A stretch of 64,000 bases of DNA from Paenibacillus sp. BK033 (GCF_004345425.1 NZ_SLVP01000002.1:1-64000); one strand, 5' to 3'. Counted from the first letter of the stretch, positions 35,904-44,145 are shown. Numbers and translations: made by a program. Notes: generated from the letters alone by a model not told the origin.

Positions 35904-36016
35904 ATGGAAAAATATACAAAACGTATCGCAGTCTCCGTGCAGGTTTTTACGATGGACGTACAATTGAATTAGGATCGCTCCTTGACGATGAGTTAACGTA
36001 TGAATTTTTATGTTGA
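35904..36016 (+). pseudogene. Small ORF apparently broken by a 1-base deletion
   Basis: AAGGAGGTTGTTAT precedes ATG 35904, a near-perfect ribosome site, but the frame stops after 22 codons (35972). If one T were restored in the run at 35944-35948, it would read MEKYTKRIAVSVQVFYDGRT and then IELGSLLDDELTYEFLC, to a stop at 36016, 37 aa in all. The pattern suggests a recent frameshift, a homopolymer sequencing error, or frame slippage on the T-run. Confidence 0.45.
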
Positions 36017-36045
36017 CTCATGTGGCATTTGCCGAACATATACGC

Positions 36046-36051
36046 TATAAT
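36046..36051 (+). promoter_or_regulatory. -10 hexamer of the YdjM-like gene
   Basis: A perfect TATAAT lies 51 bp before the start codon at 36102 and 8 bp before a DinR/LexA-type box. No good -35 is found at 17 bp (TGGCAT there); an activator or a weak -35 is assumed. Confidence 0.5.
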
Positions 36052-36058
36052 GGTTATG

Positions 36059-36072
36059 CGAACATATGTTTG
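36059..36072. promoter_or_regulatory. Probable DinR/LexA (SOS) box
   Basis: CGAACATATGTTTG matches the Bacillus SOS core CGAAC-N4-GTTCG except for one base (GTTTG). It overlaps the expected +1 of the TATAAT promoter, where bound LexA would block transcription. A second, half-matching CGAACATAT begins at 36033. Confidence 0.65.
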
Positions 36073-36101
36073 ATTACTGCAAAACAGTCACAGGAGGTCC
36101 A

Positions 36102-36749
36102 ATGAAAGGCACGACTCATCTTACTATCGGCGTTGCGATTGGCTCAGCCGCAGCGGCTCATTATCCGTTTACTCTCGTTAATGCAGCAACTTATATTGCC
36201 GTAGCCGCATTCTCCGCCTTAAGCGCCGATCTTGACGGGCCTAGCCTATTAAGCTCGAAAGCAAGCAAAATTTCCAAATGGCTGCACGGCCTGCTTCTCG
36301 GAAGCGGCTGGCTGCTGACCGCCGTCACGGCGTATCTATACTTGAGCGATCATTACATAAACATCCCTCTTGGCATTGCCTGCGCCGCCCTTCTGCTGTT
36401 AGGACTTGTCGTACGCAGCGGCACGATCCGCAACGCATTGGTTAGCGCGGTAGGCGCCGCATTGATCTATGGCGGAATAACGATGGGCATGACCTGGTTA
36501 ATCGGTTTTGGCATCTTTGTCGTTTGGGTGCCTTGGCTGAAGCACCGCGGATTAACCCATACGATATGGGCGGTTGTCGCGTGGGGCGCCATTGCGTGGG
36601 GATTGGAGCAGCAGCTTCAGCTGGAAGGCGTTATGCAGATTGCCGTCGCCGGGTACTTATCGCATTTGATTGCGGACACGTTAACGCCCAGCGGAGTGAA
36701 GTGGCTGTATCCGCTCGTCAAGAAACCCTTCAAGCTTCCATTCCTATAG
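36102..36749 (+). CDS. YdjM-like membrane-bound metal-dependent hydrolase (PF04307 type)
   Basis: 215 aa from the ATG at 36102 (AGGAGG just before; the ATG at 36066 lacks a site). Features of the family are MKGTTHLTIGVAIG, LSADLDGPS, KHRGLTHTIW and HLIADTLTPSGVKWLYP, whose conserved His and Asp are proposed metal ligands. About five membrane helices lie between them. In E. coli the relative YdjM is a LexA-regulated SOS gene, and an SOS-like box precedes this gene as well. The reaction is unknown for the whole family. Confidence 0.88.
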   Translation: MKGTTHLTIGVAIGSAAAAHYPFTLVNAATYIAVAAFSALSADLDGPSLLSSKASKISKWLHGLLLGSGWLLTAVTAYLYLSDHYINIPLGIACAALLLLGLVVRSGTIRNALVSAVGAALIYGGITMGMTWLIGFGIFVVWVPWLKHRGLTHTIWAVVAWGAIAWGLEQQLQLEGVMQIAVAGYLSHLIADTLTPSGVKWLYPLVKKPFKLPFL

Positions 36750-36786
36750 CTGCCCTTATAGCAATCGGGCCGGGGCAATATGAAGA

Positions 36787-36830
36787 AAAGACGCTTCAAG
36801 ACCATGTGGTTACAGGGTTGAAGCGTCTTT
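36787..36830. terminator. Bidirectional terminator
   Basis: A perfect 13-bp stem (AAAGACGCTTCAA / TTGAAGCGTCTTT, 36787-36799 with 36818-36830) lies between convergent genes ending at 36749 and 36854. Confidence 0.85.
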
Positions 36831-36853
36831 CTTTGTATCGTTTAAGCGAGAGC

Positions 36854-37126
36854 TTAACGAAGAAATACGATATTGTCATTGCGGCAGTCGATGGTAAGAT
36901 CCTTTCCTTCCATATACCACGCATCATTTTCCTCCATGTAGAACGTAATGCCGTCCTCCACCGTCGATACGGCCGGATAACGGGCGGTATCCTTCATAAT
37001 GCCAAATGCGAAGGCGTCTTCTCCGCCGCCGCTGTAACGGACAAAGATCCGCACGCTGTCGTTGTTCTGGAAACCCCATTCTTGTTTGAAAAGTGCCGTT
37101 GCGGCAGAAGTAACGCTCATTTTCAT
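36854..37126 (-). CDS. HesB-like (IscA-fold) protein
   Basis: 90 aa. The pattern MKMSVTSAATALFKQEWGF, VRYSGGGEDAFAFGI and the late aromatic segment DAWYMEGKDLTIDC match the YneR/HesB-like small proteins of Firmicutes, a divergent branch of the A-type Fe-S carrier fold. The three cysteines of true IscA are absent (only one Cys, in IDC), so Fe-S transfer is doubtful. ATG overlaps the previous stop (ATGA), coupling it to the 71-aa gene. Confidence 0.8.
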   Translation of the reverse strand: MKMSVTSAATALFKQEWGFQNNDSVRIFVRYSGGGEDAFAFGIMKDTARYPAVSTVEDGITFYMEENDAWYMEGKDLTIDCRNDNIVFLR

Positions 37127-37338
37127 CGGTTCTTCACCTCCTCTTCCCGTATTTTCACCCAGACTGTCCCGCTCCAGCTCACCCGATCGCCAAGAACCAG
37201 GTTTTCCGAAGTCTTGCTTCGGGGGACGTTAACAAACTTTCCTTCTACTTCGAGCCGCACCAGATCGTCCGTAAGGCCTGCTACGGATGCGATGCGTTCG
37301 ATTTTGCAAGATTTCGGCTGTTGCTCCCGGTCCGTCAC
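37123..37338 (-). CDS. Small hypothetical protein, 71 aa
   Basis: The frame runs back to 37404, but the GTG at 37338 (VTDREQQPKSCKIERIAS) avoids overlap with the upstream phosphoesterase and has GGGGAG 8 bp before it. The beta-rich sequence (LVRLEVEGKFVNVPR, LGDRVSWSGTVWV) could be an OB-like or SH3-like barrel. No family recognised. Its stop overlaps the HesB-like start. Confidence 0.6.
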   Translation of the reverse strand: MTDREQQPKSCKIERIASVAGLTDDLVRLEVEGKFVNVPRSKTSENLVLGDRVSWSGTVWVKIREEEVKNR

Positions 37339-37357
37339 GCTTCCCGCTCCCCGTCTG

Positions 37358-38134
37358 CTACAATTGATGGATGGTGACCTCGCTTCGAATAAGGAATCGG
37401 GCATTCGTGCCGGTCTGGCTGATTCCTTTCGAAATATAAATCATGCCGTTCTCCATCTTGTGCATCCCTTTATAAATTCCCGCCGCAGGCAATGCGCCCT
37501 TCTTCAAATACTTGAACAGGAACGGAAGATGAAACTGCATCCCGTGAAAATGCCCTGCCATCAGGTAAGCGAACGAATCCTTGATATGCAGGACAACATT
37601 CGGATCATGCGTTAAAACAATCGATGGTTTGCCGGAATCAGCCTTCGCGAACGCACGTTCGGGATCGCTTTTTTTGCTGGTCCAATCATCAATGCCGATA
37701 AACTGATAATGCCCTTGATCCAGCACTTCGTTGTGAAGCAGGCGGACCCCGGCGCCCTCGAGTATCTTCGTTAATTGCTTCAGCGCGTCGGGAGCCAGAT
37801 GATGATCGTGATTCCCGTAGACCGCCAGGATGGGTACGCCTGCGGATGCCAGCTCTTTCATGTAGCGCTGCAGCTTGTGAAGATACGGGGCAAGCTCGGT
37901 AAAATCACCGGTAATCGCAATATACGCGGGTTTCTCCGCCTTTATTAAACGGGTTAACCGGCTGGCCGGAATACGAATATGCTCGATATGAATATCGCTG
38001 ATTTGAAGAACTTTTATACCTGCTCCCGTCTTATAACGGACTCTCTCGACCTTCAGCCATTGCGTAGGGAGAATAAACAAACCGTAGATCAGCGCAATTA
38101 GGGCCGCCAGCCCGATTAGGATGTAGACGATTAT
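37358..38134 (-). CDS. Membrane-anchored metallophosphoesterase (YkuE-like)
   Basis: Calcineurin-like motifs: LQISDIHIEH, ITGDFTEL, YGNHDHH, and the closing GHFHGMQ. The longest frame with a standard start begins TTG at 38080, but the same frame continues 18 codons upstream with a membrane helix (VYILIGLAALIALIYGLFIL) that belongs to this protein. AAGGGAGG sits 5 bp before an ATA codon at 38134, and no ATG, GTG or TTG is available there. I place the start at ATA (258 aa). Relatives act outside the membrane on lipids or phosphate esters. The gene begins 21 bp after the preceding phosphodiesterase stop. Confidence 0.75.
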   Translation of the reverse strand: MIVYILIGLAALIALIYGLFILPTQWLKVERVRYKTGAGIKVLQISDIHIEHIRIPASRLTRLIKAEKPAYIAITGDFTELAPYLHKLQRYMKELASAGVPILAVYGNHDHHLAPDALKQLTKILEGAGVRLLHNEVLDQGHYQFIGIDDWTSKKSDPERAFAKADSGKPSIVLTHDPNVVLHIKDSFAYLMAGHFHGMQFHLPFLFKYLKKGALPAAGIYKGMHKMENGMIYISKGISQTGTNARFLIRSEVTIHQL

Positions 38135-38155
38135 ACCAGCCTCCCTTGCGGCACT

Positions 38156-38662
38156 TCAGACTTTGTTATCGTAAAAAATATGCCGTGCCTTCAGTTCGCC
38201 TTCCGTAATGCTCATAATGCCAAACGAATATTGAGGCTGCTTGCGTTTTGCCGTCGCCGAGCCGGGGTTAAACAGCAGAATTCCGCTTTGTTCCTTCAGG
38301 AATGGAACATGGGAGTGGCCAAATACGATCGCATCCACCTGTCCCGCGGCAAATGACAAGGCGGCGTTCTGCTCCGCCTTCTTGCTTGCGTAGGGAAGAT
38401 GGCCGTGCGCAAGGCCAATCCGCTTCCCGCCGGCGTTTACGATTTTCTTATAGCCCAGCTTCTTGACGATCGTTTCCCCGTCATTGTTGCCGGCGACGCC
38501 TTTAACCGGTGCAAACCTTGACAGCTCCCTGTATACGTCTAAGCTGGTCCAATCGCCCGCATGAAGAATGAGATCGGCGTTCGCAAGCTCGGCAAGAAGC
38601 CTGGGCGGAAGAGCCTTCGCCATTCGCGGCATATGGGTATCCGAGACAACCACGATTTTCAT
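38156..38662 (-). CDS. YfcE/MJ0936-type phosphodiesterase
   Basis: 168 aa from the ATG at 38662 (AAGGAG 11 bp upstream); a TTG four codons earlier is possible. Binuclear metal motifs are VVVSDTHMPRM, ILHAGDW, GVAGNNDGE, LAHGH and FGHSHVPF, in the order of the small cytosolic calcineurin-like phosphodiesterases. Substrates of the group are cyclic or artificial phosphodiesters. The following gene is a second, membrane-anchored phosphoesterase. Confidence 0.92.
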   Translation of the reverse strand: MKIVVVSDTHMPRMAKALPPRLLAELANADLILHAGDWTSLDVYRELSRFAPVKGVAGNNDGETIVKKLGYKKIVNAGGKRIGLAHGHLPYASKKAEQNAALSFAAGQVDAIVFGHSHVPFLKEQSGILLFNPGSATAKRKQPQYSFGIMSITEGELKARHIFYDNKV

Positions 38663-38702
38663 AGCGCACAACACTCCTTAAGCCTTCCGGATTTGGGGTC
38701 AA

Positions 38703-39071
38703 TCAGGCATAATGCTGCACATGCTGGAGCGTCTGAATAAAGATTTCCTTCACATGGTCATCGTCCAGCGAATAATAGACCGTCTTGCCGGCCTTGCGCC
38801 GTTTAACTATCCGGACGTTGCGCAAATACCGCAGCTGATGGGAGACAGCCGATTGCGCCATGTCGAGCACCTGGCATAAATCATGCACGCAGAGCTCCCG
38901 GTCAAGCAGCGCGTAAATCATTTTCACCCGGGTCGGGTCGCCAAGCGCCTTGAACATCTCCGCCAGGTCAATGGCGGTCGGCTCTTCCATTCTGGCATTT
39001 GCCAGACTATCGCTGTGAAGCTCCGTGCCATGGCACGAATCGTCGCATTGATCATCGATCATTTTTTCCAT
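38703..39071 (-). CDS. ArsR/SmtB-family metal sensor repressor
   Basis: 122 aa from the ATG at 39071 (AAGGTGG upstream). The winged helix carries ELCVHDLCQVLDMAQSAVSH. Near the end, DDHVKEIFIQTLQHVQH has the exact alpha-5 zinc-site spacing D-x-H then H-x-x-H known from CzrA/SmtB. N-terminal DDQCDDSCH plus ELCVH resemble a CadC-type alpha-3N cysteine site, so both sites may be present. It is probably a Zn/Cd-responsive repressor. No metal transporter gene lies next to it. Confidence 0.9.
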   Translation of the reverse strand: MEKMIDDQCDDSCHGTELHSDSLANARMEEPTAIDLAEMFKALGDPTRVKMIYALLDRELCVHDLCQVLDMAQSAVSHQLRYLRNVRIVKRRKAGKTVYYSLDDDHVKEIFIQTLQHVQHYA

Positions 39072-39118
39072 TACGAGCACCACCTTATGTACATACCGAC
39101 ATTATAGCAGAAAAAGAA

Positions 39119-39141
39119 GAAGCTCCTCTATAGAAGGAGCT
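39119..39141 (-). terminator. Terminator of the ThuA-like gene
   Basis: AAGCTCCT and AGGAGCTT pair around a short loop. On the minus strand the right arm is followed by CTTCTTTTTCT. It lies 20 bp after the ThuA-like stop and before the arsR start. Confidence 0.65.
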
Positions 39142-39160
39142 TAATCGCGGATATGCGGTT

Positions 39161-39832
39161 TTATGCCCGTGCGCACCATCGAATGCAGGCCTCAACCAAT
39201 TGCTTCATTTCGCTTAGGATGAGAGAGTGAAGATTATGGGCCGGGGTCAGGCAGCATACCCGTCCTTTGCCGTAAGGATGCGACCAGCCGCCGATCGATT
39301 CTCCGTCCTCCGAGAAGGTTCGCATGAACACATGGGTATTGGCTTCGTCGCAATAGACGAAATAGTGCTCTTCCACCGATTCGAAGCCTAACGCCGGGTT
39401 AATGACAAAATGGTCGGTTGAACCCGAGAAATCACTCGCCACAGGTTCAAAGCGAACCGGCTTCTGCTCGGGATGGTACTTGAAATATCCGCGTGTCATC
39501 GAGATGTATGCGCCGTCCTCCGGATAAGACGCAAGCCCGGAATGCCAGGAGAACCAGCCGCCGCCTTCATAGACGTACTGGAGCATCGCTTGCTCCGTCT
39601 CGGAATCCAGCCAATGCGCCGGGTTCTCGTCGGCCGGATTGATTTTATCGTCCTTGAAGAGAATGACCGCGTCCGGCTTATCCCGAAGCGCTGTCGTCAG
39701 ACGGTCGACCGTCGTGTAAGCAAGACTTACGTTGCCGCTAGCCAGCCAGGATGCCAGGCTTTCCTCAAGTCCTTCTTTAACAACCGCCTCGGGATGATAG
39801 TAATCCCCGACTACCGCTAACAATTTATGCAT
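39161..39832 (-). CDS. ThuA-domain protein
   Basis: 223 aa, class-I-amidotransferase-like fold. Segments typical of the ThuA family are VVGDYYHPEAVVKEGL, GGGWFSWHSGLASYP and the closing YGKGRVCCLTPAHN. ThuA-like proteins are linked to disaccharide (trehalose) use through 3-keto intermediates, but their reaction is unresolved. The gene follows the VOC gene by 21 bp; a cre-like palindrome lies before the pair. Confidence 0.85.
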   Translation of the reverse strand: MHKLLAVVGDYYHPEAVVKEGLEESLASWLASGNVSLAYTTVDRLTTALRDKPDAVILFKDDKINPADENPAHWLDSETEQAMLQYVYEGGGWFSWHSGLASYPEDGAYISMTRGYFKYHPEQKPVRFEPVASDFSGSTDHFVINPALGFESVEEHYFVYCDEANTHVFMRTFSEDGESIGGWSHPYGKGRVCCLTPAHNLHSLILSEMKQLVEACIRWCARA

Positions 39833-39853
39833 CGTGCCGTCCTCCCCCCGTTG

Positions 39854-40309
39854 TTATTTATCGTTCTCCAGCAGTTCGACCAATACCTTAAGCTGCGGAA
39901 CCGTATCGAAATACGCATAACGCCCGCCGGTATATTCGCCCTTCTGCTGCAGCTTCATGCCTTTGCTCTCCATGATGGCAATCTTCTCTTTCATGCCTTC
40001 AATCACAAACGCGATATGATGCGGTCCTTCCCCGTGCTCCTCCAAATAATTCCGCCAGGTGCTCGGGTGCATATCCGGTTCGATCAGCTCGAGCTGAAGG
40101 GAGTCCATATCGAAAAAGGCCAGCTTCGCCCGCGCTTCGGAAGGTTCGCCTTGAAACTCGGTTTGGGCTTTGTCCGGGGTATCCGTCCAGCTCCACCCCG
40201 GCTTTTCTACTCCGAAGAAATTCGCATACGCTTCGCTTACCGCCTCGATATCATGCACAAGAATCCCGATTTGGGTGATCATCTTTGTTCCGATTGCCGA
40301 CTGACTCAT
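39854..40309 (-). CDS. VOC-superfamily (glyoxalase-like) protein
   Basis: 151 aa with two beta-alpha-beta-beta-beta modules: a metal-site His in QIGILVHDIEAV and later GPHHIAFVI and LQLELIEPD, as in methylmalonyl-CoA epimerase-like VOC proteins. AAAGGGG precedes the ATG. It is probably co-transcribed with the ThuA-like gene, so a sugar- or oxo-acid-related reaction is more likely than methylglyoxal removal, but this is inference. Confidence 0.82.
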   Translation of the reverse strand: MSQSAIGTKMITQIGILVHDIEAVSEAYANFFGVEKPGWSWTDTPDKAQTEFQGEPSEARAKLAFFDMDSLQLELIEPDMHPSTWRNYLEEHGEGPHHIAFVIEGMKEKIAIMESKGMKLQQKGEYTGGRYAYFDTVPQLKVLVELLENDK

Positions 40310-40361
40310 ACTTATACCCCTTTCTTTTCCGGACGCTGTAATGGGCAGGAGTTGGCTGAAT

Positions 40362-40375
40362 AGAAAACGTTTTCT
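40362..40375. promoter_or_regulatory. cre-like perfect palindrome
   Basis: AGAAAACGTTTTCT is a perfect 14-bp palindrome that matches the CcpA consensus at 13 of 14 positions (first base A instead of T). It lies 52 bp upstream of the VOC gene, in the position expected for repression of the VOC-ThuA pair. Confidence 0.6.
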
Positions 40376-40435
40376 CCCTATATTGGGAGGTTCGCCATTC
40401 TCTCTATGATCCCTGCCGCTAAGCGCAAAAAAAGA

Positions 40436-41488
40436 TTAGAGGGTATAGCCTAGCTTTTGCAATGCGTTATGAACTGCCGCTTTAAGCTCTTCCTTTTCCT
40501 CGCCTTGAAGGAAGGCTGCTTCAGCGCTATTAACGGTCAGCTGCGCAAGCTCTTCGATCGTAAAGCCGCAATGCTCCGCAAGCATCTCGAATTCGTAATT
40601 CATCGTAGTGCCGGACACCGTCATGTTATCCGTATTCACCGTAACCAGAAGTCCCTCCTCCAGAAATCTGCGGATCGGATAAGCATCCCAGCCCGTTACC
40701 GCTTTGGTCTGAATATTGCTGACCGGACACATTTCGAGCGGGGTTCGGGTTGTTCTTACCAACTCGATAACCGACGGATCCTCGGTAATGCGAACGCCAT
40801 GGCCAATCCGGCGGGCACCTAGTCTGGTAATGGATTCTTTTACGTTAGCCGCGCCGCCCGCTTCGCCGGCATGAATCGTGATCGGCAGCTCGTAGCGATT
40901 CGCCAGCTCGAACACTTCTTGATGGAGTTCCGGAGGGAATCCCGCTTCGTCGCCAGCCAGATCGACGGCAACCACGCCTTTTCCGTAATATTCGCGGGCC
41001 GCCTCGATAACCTCAAGGTTTCTCTCTACCGAATCATGGCGCATACAGATGACGATCACTCTAGCTTTGACGCCAAACGTTTGTTCGCCCTTCTGCAGTC
41101 CGGCAATCGTATGCAGAATCGCTTCGCCTGCCGATAGGCCTTCAAGGGTATGAAGCAAAGGGGCAAATCGAACTTCAATGTAGAGACACCCGGAAGCCGC
41201 CGCCTGCTCGACCACCTCCTCCGCAATGCGCTCAAGCGATTCGGCCGTCTGCATAAACGGCAGGACGAAATTGAACTTGCTCAAATATTCAACCAGGCTG
41301 TTACAGGTTTCATCAATTTGCATCCATGGGGTCAGATCGCCTTCCGCGCCTGCCGGAAGCGGCTTTCCTTGCTCCTTCGCCAGCTCCCGGATTGTATCCG
41401 GCTTTACGCTGCCGTCCAAATGCACATGCAGATCGATCTTGGGCAGTTCCTTCATGCGTTCGTTTCGTTCGGTTTGTTGCGGATTCAT
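40436..41488 (-). CDS. add: Adenosine deaminase
   Basis: 350 aa from the ATG at 41488 (GGAAGGAAGG upstream); the GTG three codons earlier lies within that site. Zinc motifs are KIDLHVHLDGS and ITIHAGEAGG, with GHGVRI and VNTDN (usually NTDDP) completing the active site. It converts adenosine to inosine. It ends the purine cluster; a 147-bp AT-rich gap to pucG may hold its own promoter. The altered NTDN motif is found in the adenosine-deaminase-like branch, so the exact substrate could differ. Confidence 0.88.
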   Translation of the reverse strand: MNPQQTERNERMKELPKIDLHVHLDGSVKPDTIRELAKEQGKPLPAGAEGDLTPWMQIDETCNSLVEYLSKFNFVLPFMQTAESLERIAEEVVEQAAASGCLYIEVRFAPLLHTLEGLSAGEAILHTIAGLQKGEQTFGVKARVIVICMRHDSVERNLEVIEAAREYYGKGVVAVDLAGDEAGFPPELHQEVFELANRYELPITIHAGEAGGAANVKESITRLGARRIGHGVRITEDPSVIELVRTTRTPLEMCPVSNIQTKAVTGWDAYPIRRFLEEGLLVTVNTDNMTVSGTTMNYEFEMLAEHCGFTIEELAQLTVNSAEAAFLQGEEKEELKAAVHNALQKLGYTL

Positions 41489-41635
41489 GATGTACACCTT
41501 CCTTCCGGGGACGTTTATGGATAACGGTATGTGAAAACGGCATCTCCCTCTCTGCTTAACGCAAAAAGGTGGACACCGTTTCTCAAAATATAATTATATT
41601 ACAGCTCGCGAAACGTAGGTTGTTCCGTCATTTTA

Positions 41636-42877
41636 CTATGTTTGATCGTAAACATCCAGCGCGGCCTGCAAGCCCGCTCCCGCGTGAAGCTTTGCTCCGT
41701 GACGGATTAATACCGCTTCCAGCGCGCCTATCAATTGAAGGACATTTTGCCGGCGGCAGCTATAGCCCATGGTGCCGATCCGCCATATTTTCCCTTTCAA
41801 ACTGCCGAAGGAGCTGGCGATTTCGATGCCAAAGGCGTTCAGCAGCATACCGCGAACCGATTCGCCGTCGATCCCGCCTGGAATCGTAATGCAGGTTACA
41901 ACCGGCAGCTTACAGGACGGGTCGCCGTACAAAGCAAGGCCCATCGCCTCTAATCCGGCAATAAGAGCGGATTCGTTCAACCGGTGGCGGGCGAAGCGCT
42001 CCTCCAGACCTTCCTCCAGCACCAGGCGCAGCCCCTCGCGAAGCGCATACAGCATGGAGGTCATCTCGGTATGATGATTAAGCCGGGCCGGGCTCCAATA
42101 ATCCTGCAGCTGGGCGAGGTCGAAGTAATTGCTCCGAATGACAGGGCGGCATGCAGAGCTGTTATCGAGGCTAGACGCCTGCGTTGTCCGCAGTCCCCGT
42201 TCAATAGACTTGCGGGCGTTAATCTTGGCCGCCGCGATGTCATTGTACGTAATCGGAGCCATTCCGGCAGGTACGGACAGGCATTTTTGCGTTCCGCCAA
42301 TGACCGCGTCGATGAACCATTCATCCGTATTCACCGGAACGCCGCCGATCGTTGCTACCGCATCAACGACAAAGAGAATACCGAGCTCCCGGCATGCCTT
42401 GCCGATCTCGGCTAAAGGCTGCATCCGACCGGTCGAGGTTTCCCCGTGTACCATCAGCACAAGCGCCGGCTTTTCCCTGTGTATGGCGTTTATGACGTCC
42501 CCCGGATCGAACACGGTTCCCCATTCCGTCTCGATTGAAGCGATTTCGGCGCCAACCCGCTCCGCGATCTCGTACAGCAGATTGCCGAAGCGTCCGTAAA
42601 TCGGAATAAGCACCTTGTCTCCCGGCTCGATCAGGCTGGTAAGCACCGCTTCAATCCCGGAGCGGGAGGTTCCGTCAATCGGGAAGGCCCAATGATTCGT
42701 TGTACGGAACAAGGAACGGAGCATCTCCATCGTGTCGTTCATATAAGACGTAAATTCAGGATCGAATTGGCCCAGAATCGGATAAGAGAGCGCCCGAAGC
42801 ACTCTTGGATCCACTTCCACCGGACCCGGCGTCATAATCGTTCGTTGTGATGGGGCTAGTTCGGCGTATCGTTTCAT
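41636..42877 (-). CDS. pucG: (S)-ureidoglycine-glyoxylate aminotransferase
   Basis: 413 aa, fold-type I PLP enzyme of the alanine-glyoxylate aminotransferase family. TPGPVEVDPRVLRAL opens it; PIDGTSRSGIEAVL and the lysine in VIGGTQKCLSVPAG follow. In B. subtilis PucG the amino group of ureidoglycine is passed to glyoxylate to give glycine. Its position after allantoate amidohydrolase (4-bp ATGA overlap) fits that step exactly. Serine-pyruvate or alanine-glyoxylate activity are alternatives. Confidence 0.88.
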   Translation of the reverse strand: MKRYAELAPSQRTIMTPGPVEVDPRVLRALSYPILGQFDPEFTSYMNDTMEMLRSLFRTTNHWAFPIDGTSRSGIEAVLTSLIEPGDKVLIPIYGRFGNLLYEIAERVGAEIASIETEWGTVFDPGDVINAIHREKPALVLMVHGETSTGRMQPLAEIGKACRELGILFVVDAVATIGGVPVNTDEWFIDAVIGGTQKCLSVPAGMAPITYNDIAAAKINARKSIERGLRTTQASSLDNSSACRPVIRSNYFDLAQLQDYWSPARLNHHTEMTSMLYALREGLRLVLEEGLEERFARHRLNESALIAGLEAMGLALYGDPSCKLPVVTCITIPGGIDGESVRGMLLNAFGIEIASSFGSLKGKIWRIGTMGYSCRRQNVLQLIGALEAVLIRHGAKLHAGAGLQAALDVYDQT

Positions 42878-44130
42878 GGCAATATCCCCTCGTATGCTAA
42901 CTCGTATAATAAAGCGGCCAATACGGATACCCCTTCGGCCAGCTCTTCAGGCGACGTATATTCCTGCGGCGAATGGCTGATGCCGGATTGGCTTGGCACA
43001 AACAGCATCGCGGTAGGACAATGGGCGGTAAACATCTGCGCATCATGACCGGCTCCGCTGACCATCCGGCGGTATGGAAGAGACAAGTCATTGGAGATCC
43101 GCTCAAGCTTATCGCTCAGCTCTTTGTTCATCGGCGCGGGCTTTGCCTCCAGCCAAGGCACGATCGAGAGCTCGAGACCCCGCCATTTGGCAATCTCCTT
43201 GAATTTAGCGATGGCGTTATCGCAGAACTTCGCAATGACGTCTTCATCGATATGACGAACGTCCACCGTAAAGCTTACTTCGCCAGGCACGACGTTTGGC
43301 GTATTCGGGATGCATTCAATCCGTCCGACCGTAGCGACAAGCGGTTCTCCGCACACGAGCGCATCGGCTTCAAGCTGAAGGATCATCTCGGCCGCTCCAA
43401 CGAGCGTGTCATGGCGCATGGACATTGGCGTTGTGCCGGCATGATTGGTTTCCCCTCTCACCGTTACGACGTAACGGCGCTGCCCGACTATCGCTTCAAC
43501 TATACCGATACGCTTGCGCTGGCGCTCAAGAACCGGACCCTGCTCGATATGAATCTCGACAAAAGCTCCGATATCTTCCCGCTTGCTAGCATCCTGCTCC
43601 GGCTTGCCGAAGCCCGCTGCTTCCATCGCTTCCTGAAGGCTGACGCCGTCCGAATCGAACACGATCCCGCCGCTCTGCCAATCGTAGACGCCGGTCATAT
43701 TGCCGGAGCCCCAATAGGTAAGCGGAAAACGGCTGCCTTCCTCCTCGCAGAAGGAGACGATCTCCAGCGTGTTAACCGGCTGACCGTACGTATCCTTCAA
43801 ATAGGTGATTGCCGCAATTCCGGCCGCTATGCCGTATGCGCCGTCATAATGGCCGCCGGAACGCACCGTATCGACATGCGAGCCGGTCAGAATAACCGGC
43901 GCATCCTTGCTGCTGCCCTCCAGCCTCCCGAACAGATTGCCTACCCGGTCGAACTTTATATCCATGCCGAGCGATCTCATCTTCCCTGCCAGGAACAGCT
44001 GGGCCTGCAGCCACTCTGGCGTATATAACAGCCGCGTAACGCCCCCTTGTTCGTCTGCCCCAAAGGAGGCAAGCTCATCCAGAAGGCGGGATACAAAAGA
44101 GGCTGCTTCTTGTTCCATCGGTATCCTCAT
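42874..44130 (-). CDS. pucF: Allantoate amidohydrolase
   Basis: 418 aa, M20-type dinuclear hydrolase of the hydantoinase/carbamoylase branch. GSHVDTVRSGGHYDGAYGI, FCEEEGSRFP, VEIHIEQGPVLE and SGAGHDAQM are the metal and substrate motifs in order. It splits allantoate into ureidoglycine, CO2 and ammonia. It overlaps pucG by 4 bp and follows allantoinase by 15 bp. Confidence 0.9.
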   Translation of the reverse strand: MRIPMEQEAASFVSRLLDELASFGADEQGGVTRLLYTPEWLQAQLFLAGKMRSLGMDIKFDRVGNLFGRLEGSSKDAPVILTGSHVDTVRSGGHYDGAYGIAAGIAAITYLKDTYGQPVNTLEIVSFCEEEGSRFPLTYWGSGNMTGVYDWQSGGIVFDSDGVSLQEAMEAAGFGKPEQDASKREDIGAFVEIHIEQGPVLERQRKRIGIVEAIVGQRRYVVTVRGETNHAGTTPMSMRHDTLVGAAEMILQLEADALVCGEPLVATVGRIECIPNTPNVVPGEVSFTVDVRHIDEDVIAKFCDNAIAKFKEIAKWRGLELSIVPWLEAKPAPMNKELSDKLERISNDLSLPYRRMVSGAGHDAQMFTAHCPTAMLFVPSQSGISHSPQEYTSPEELAEGVSVLAALLYELAYEGILP

Positions 44131-44145
44131 CGTAACAGCCTCCTG

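Noticed and set aside
41587..41600. Perfect palindrome AATATAATTATATT upstream of add
   Set aside because: Pure A/T composition makes it weak evidence; it may only be promoter DNA.
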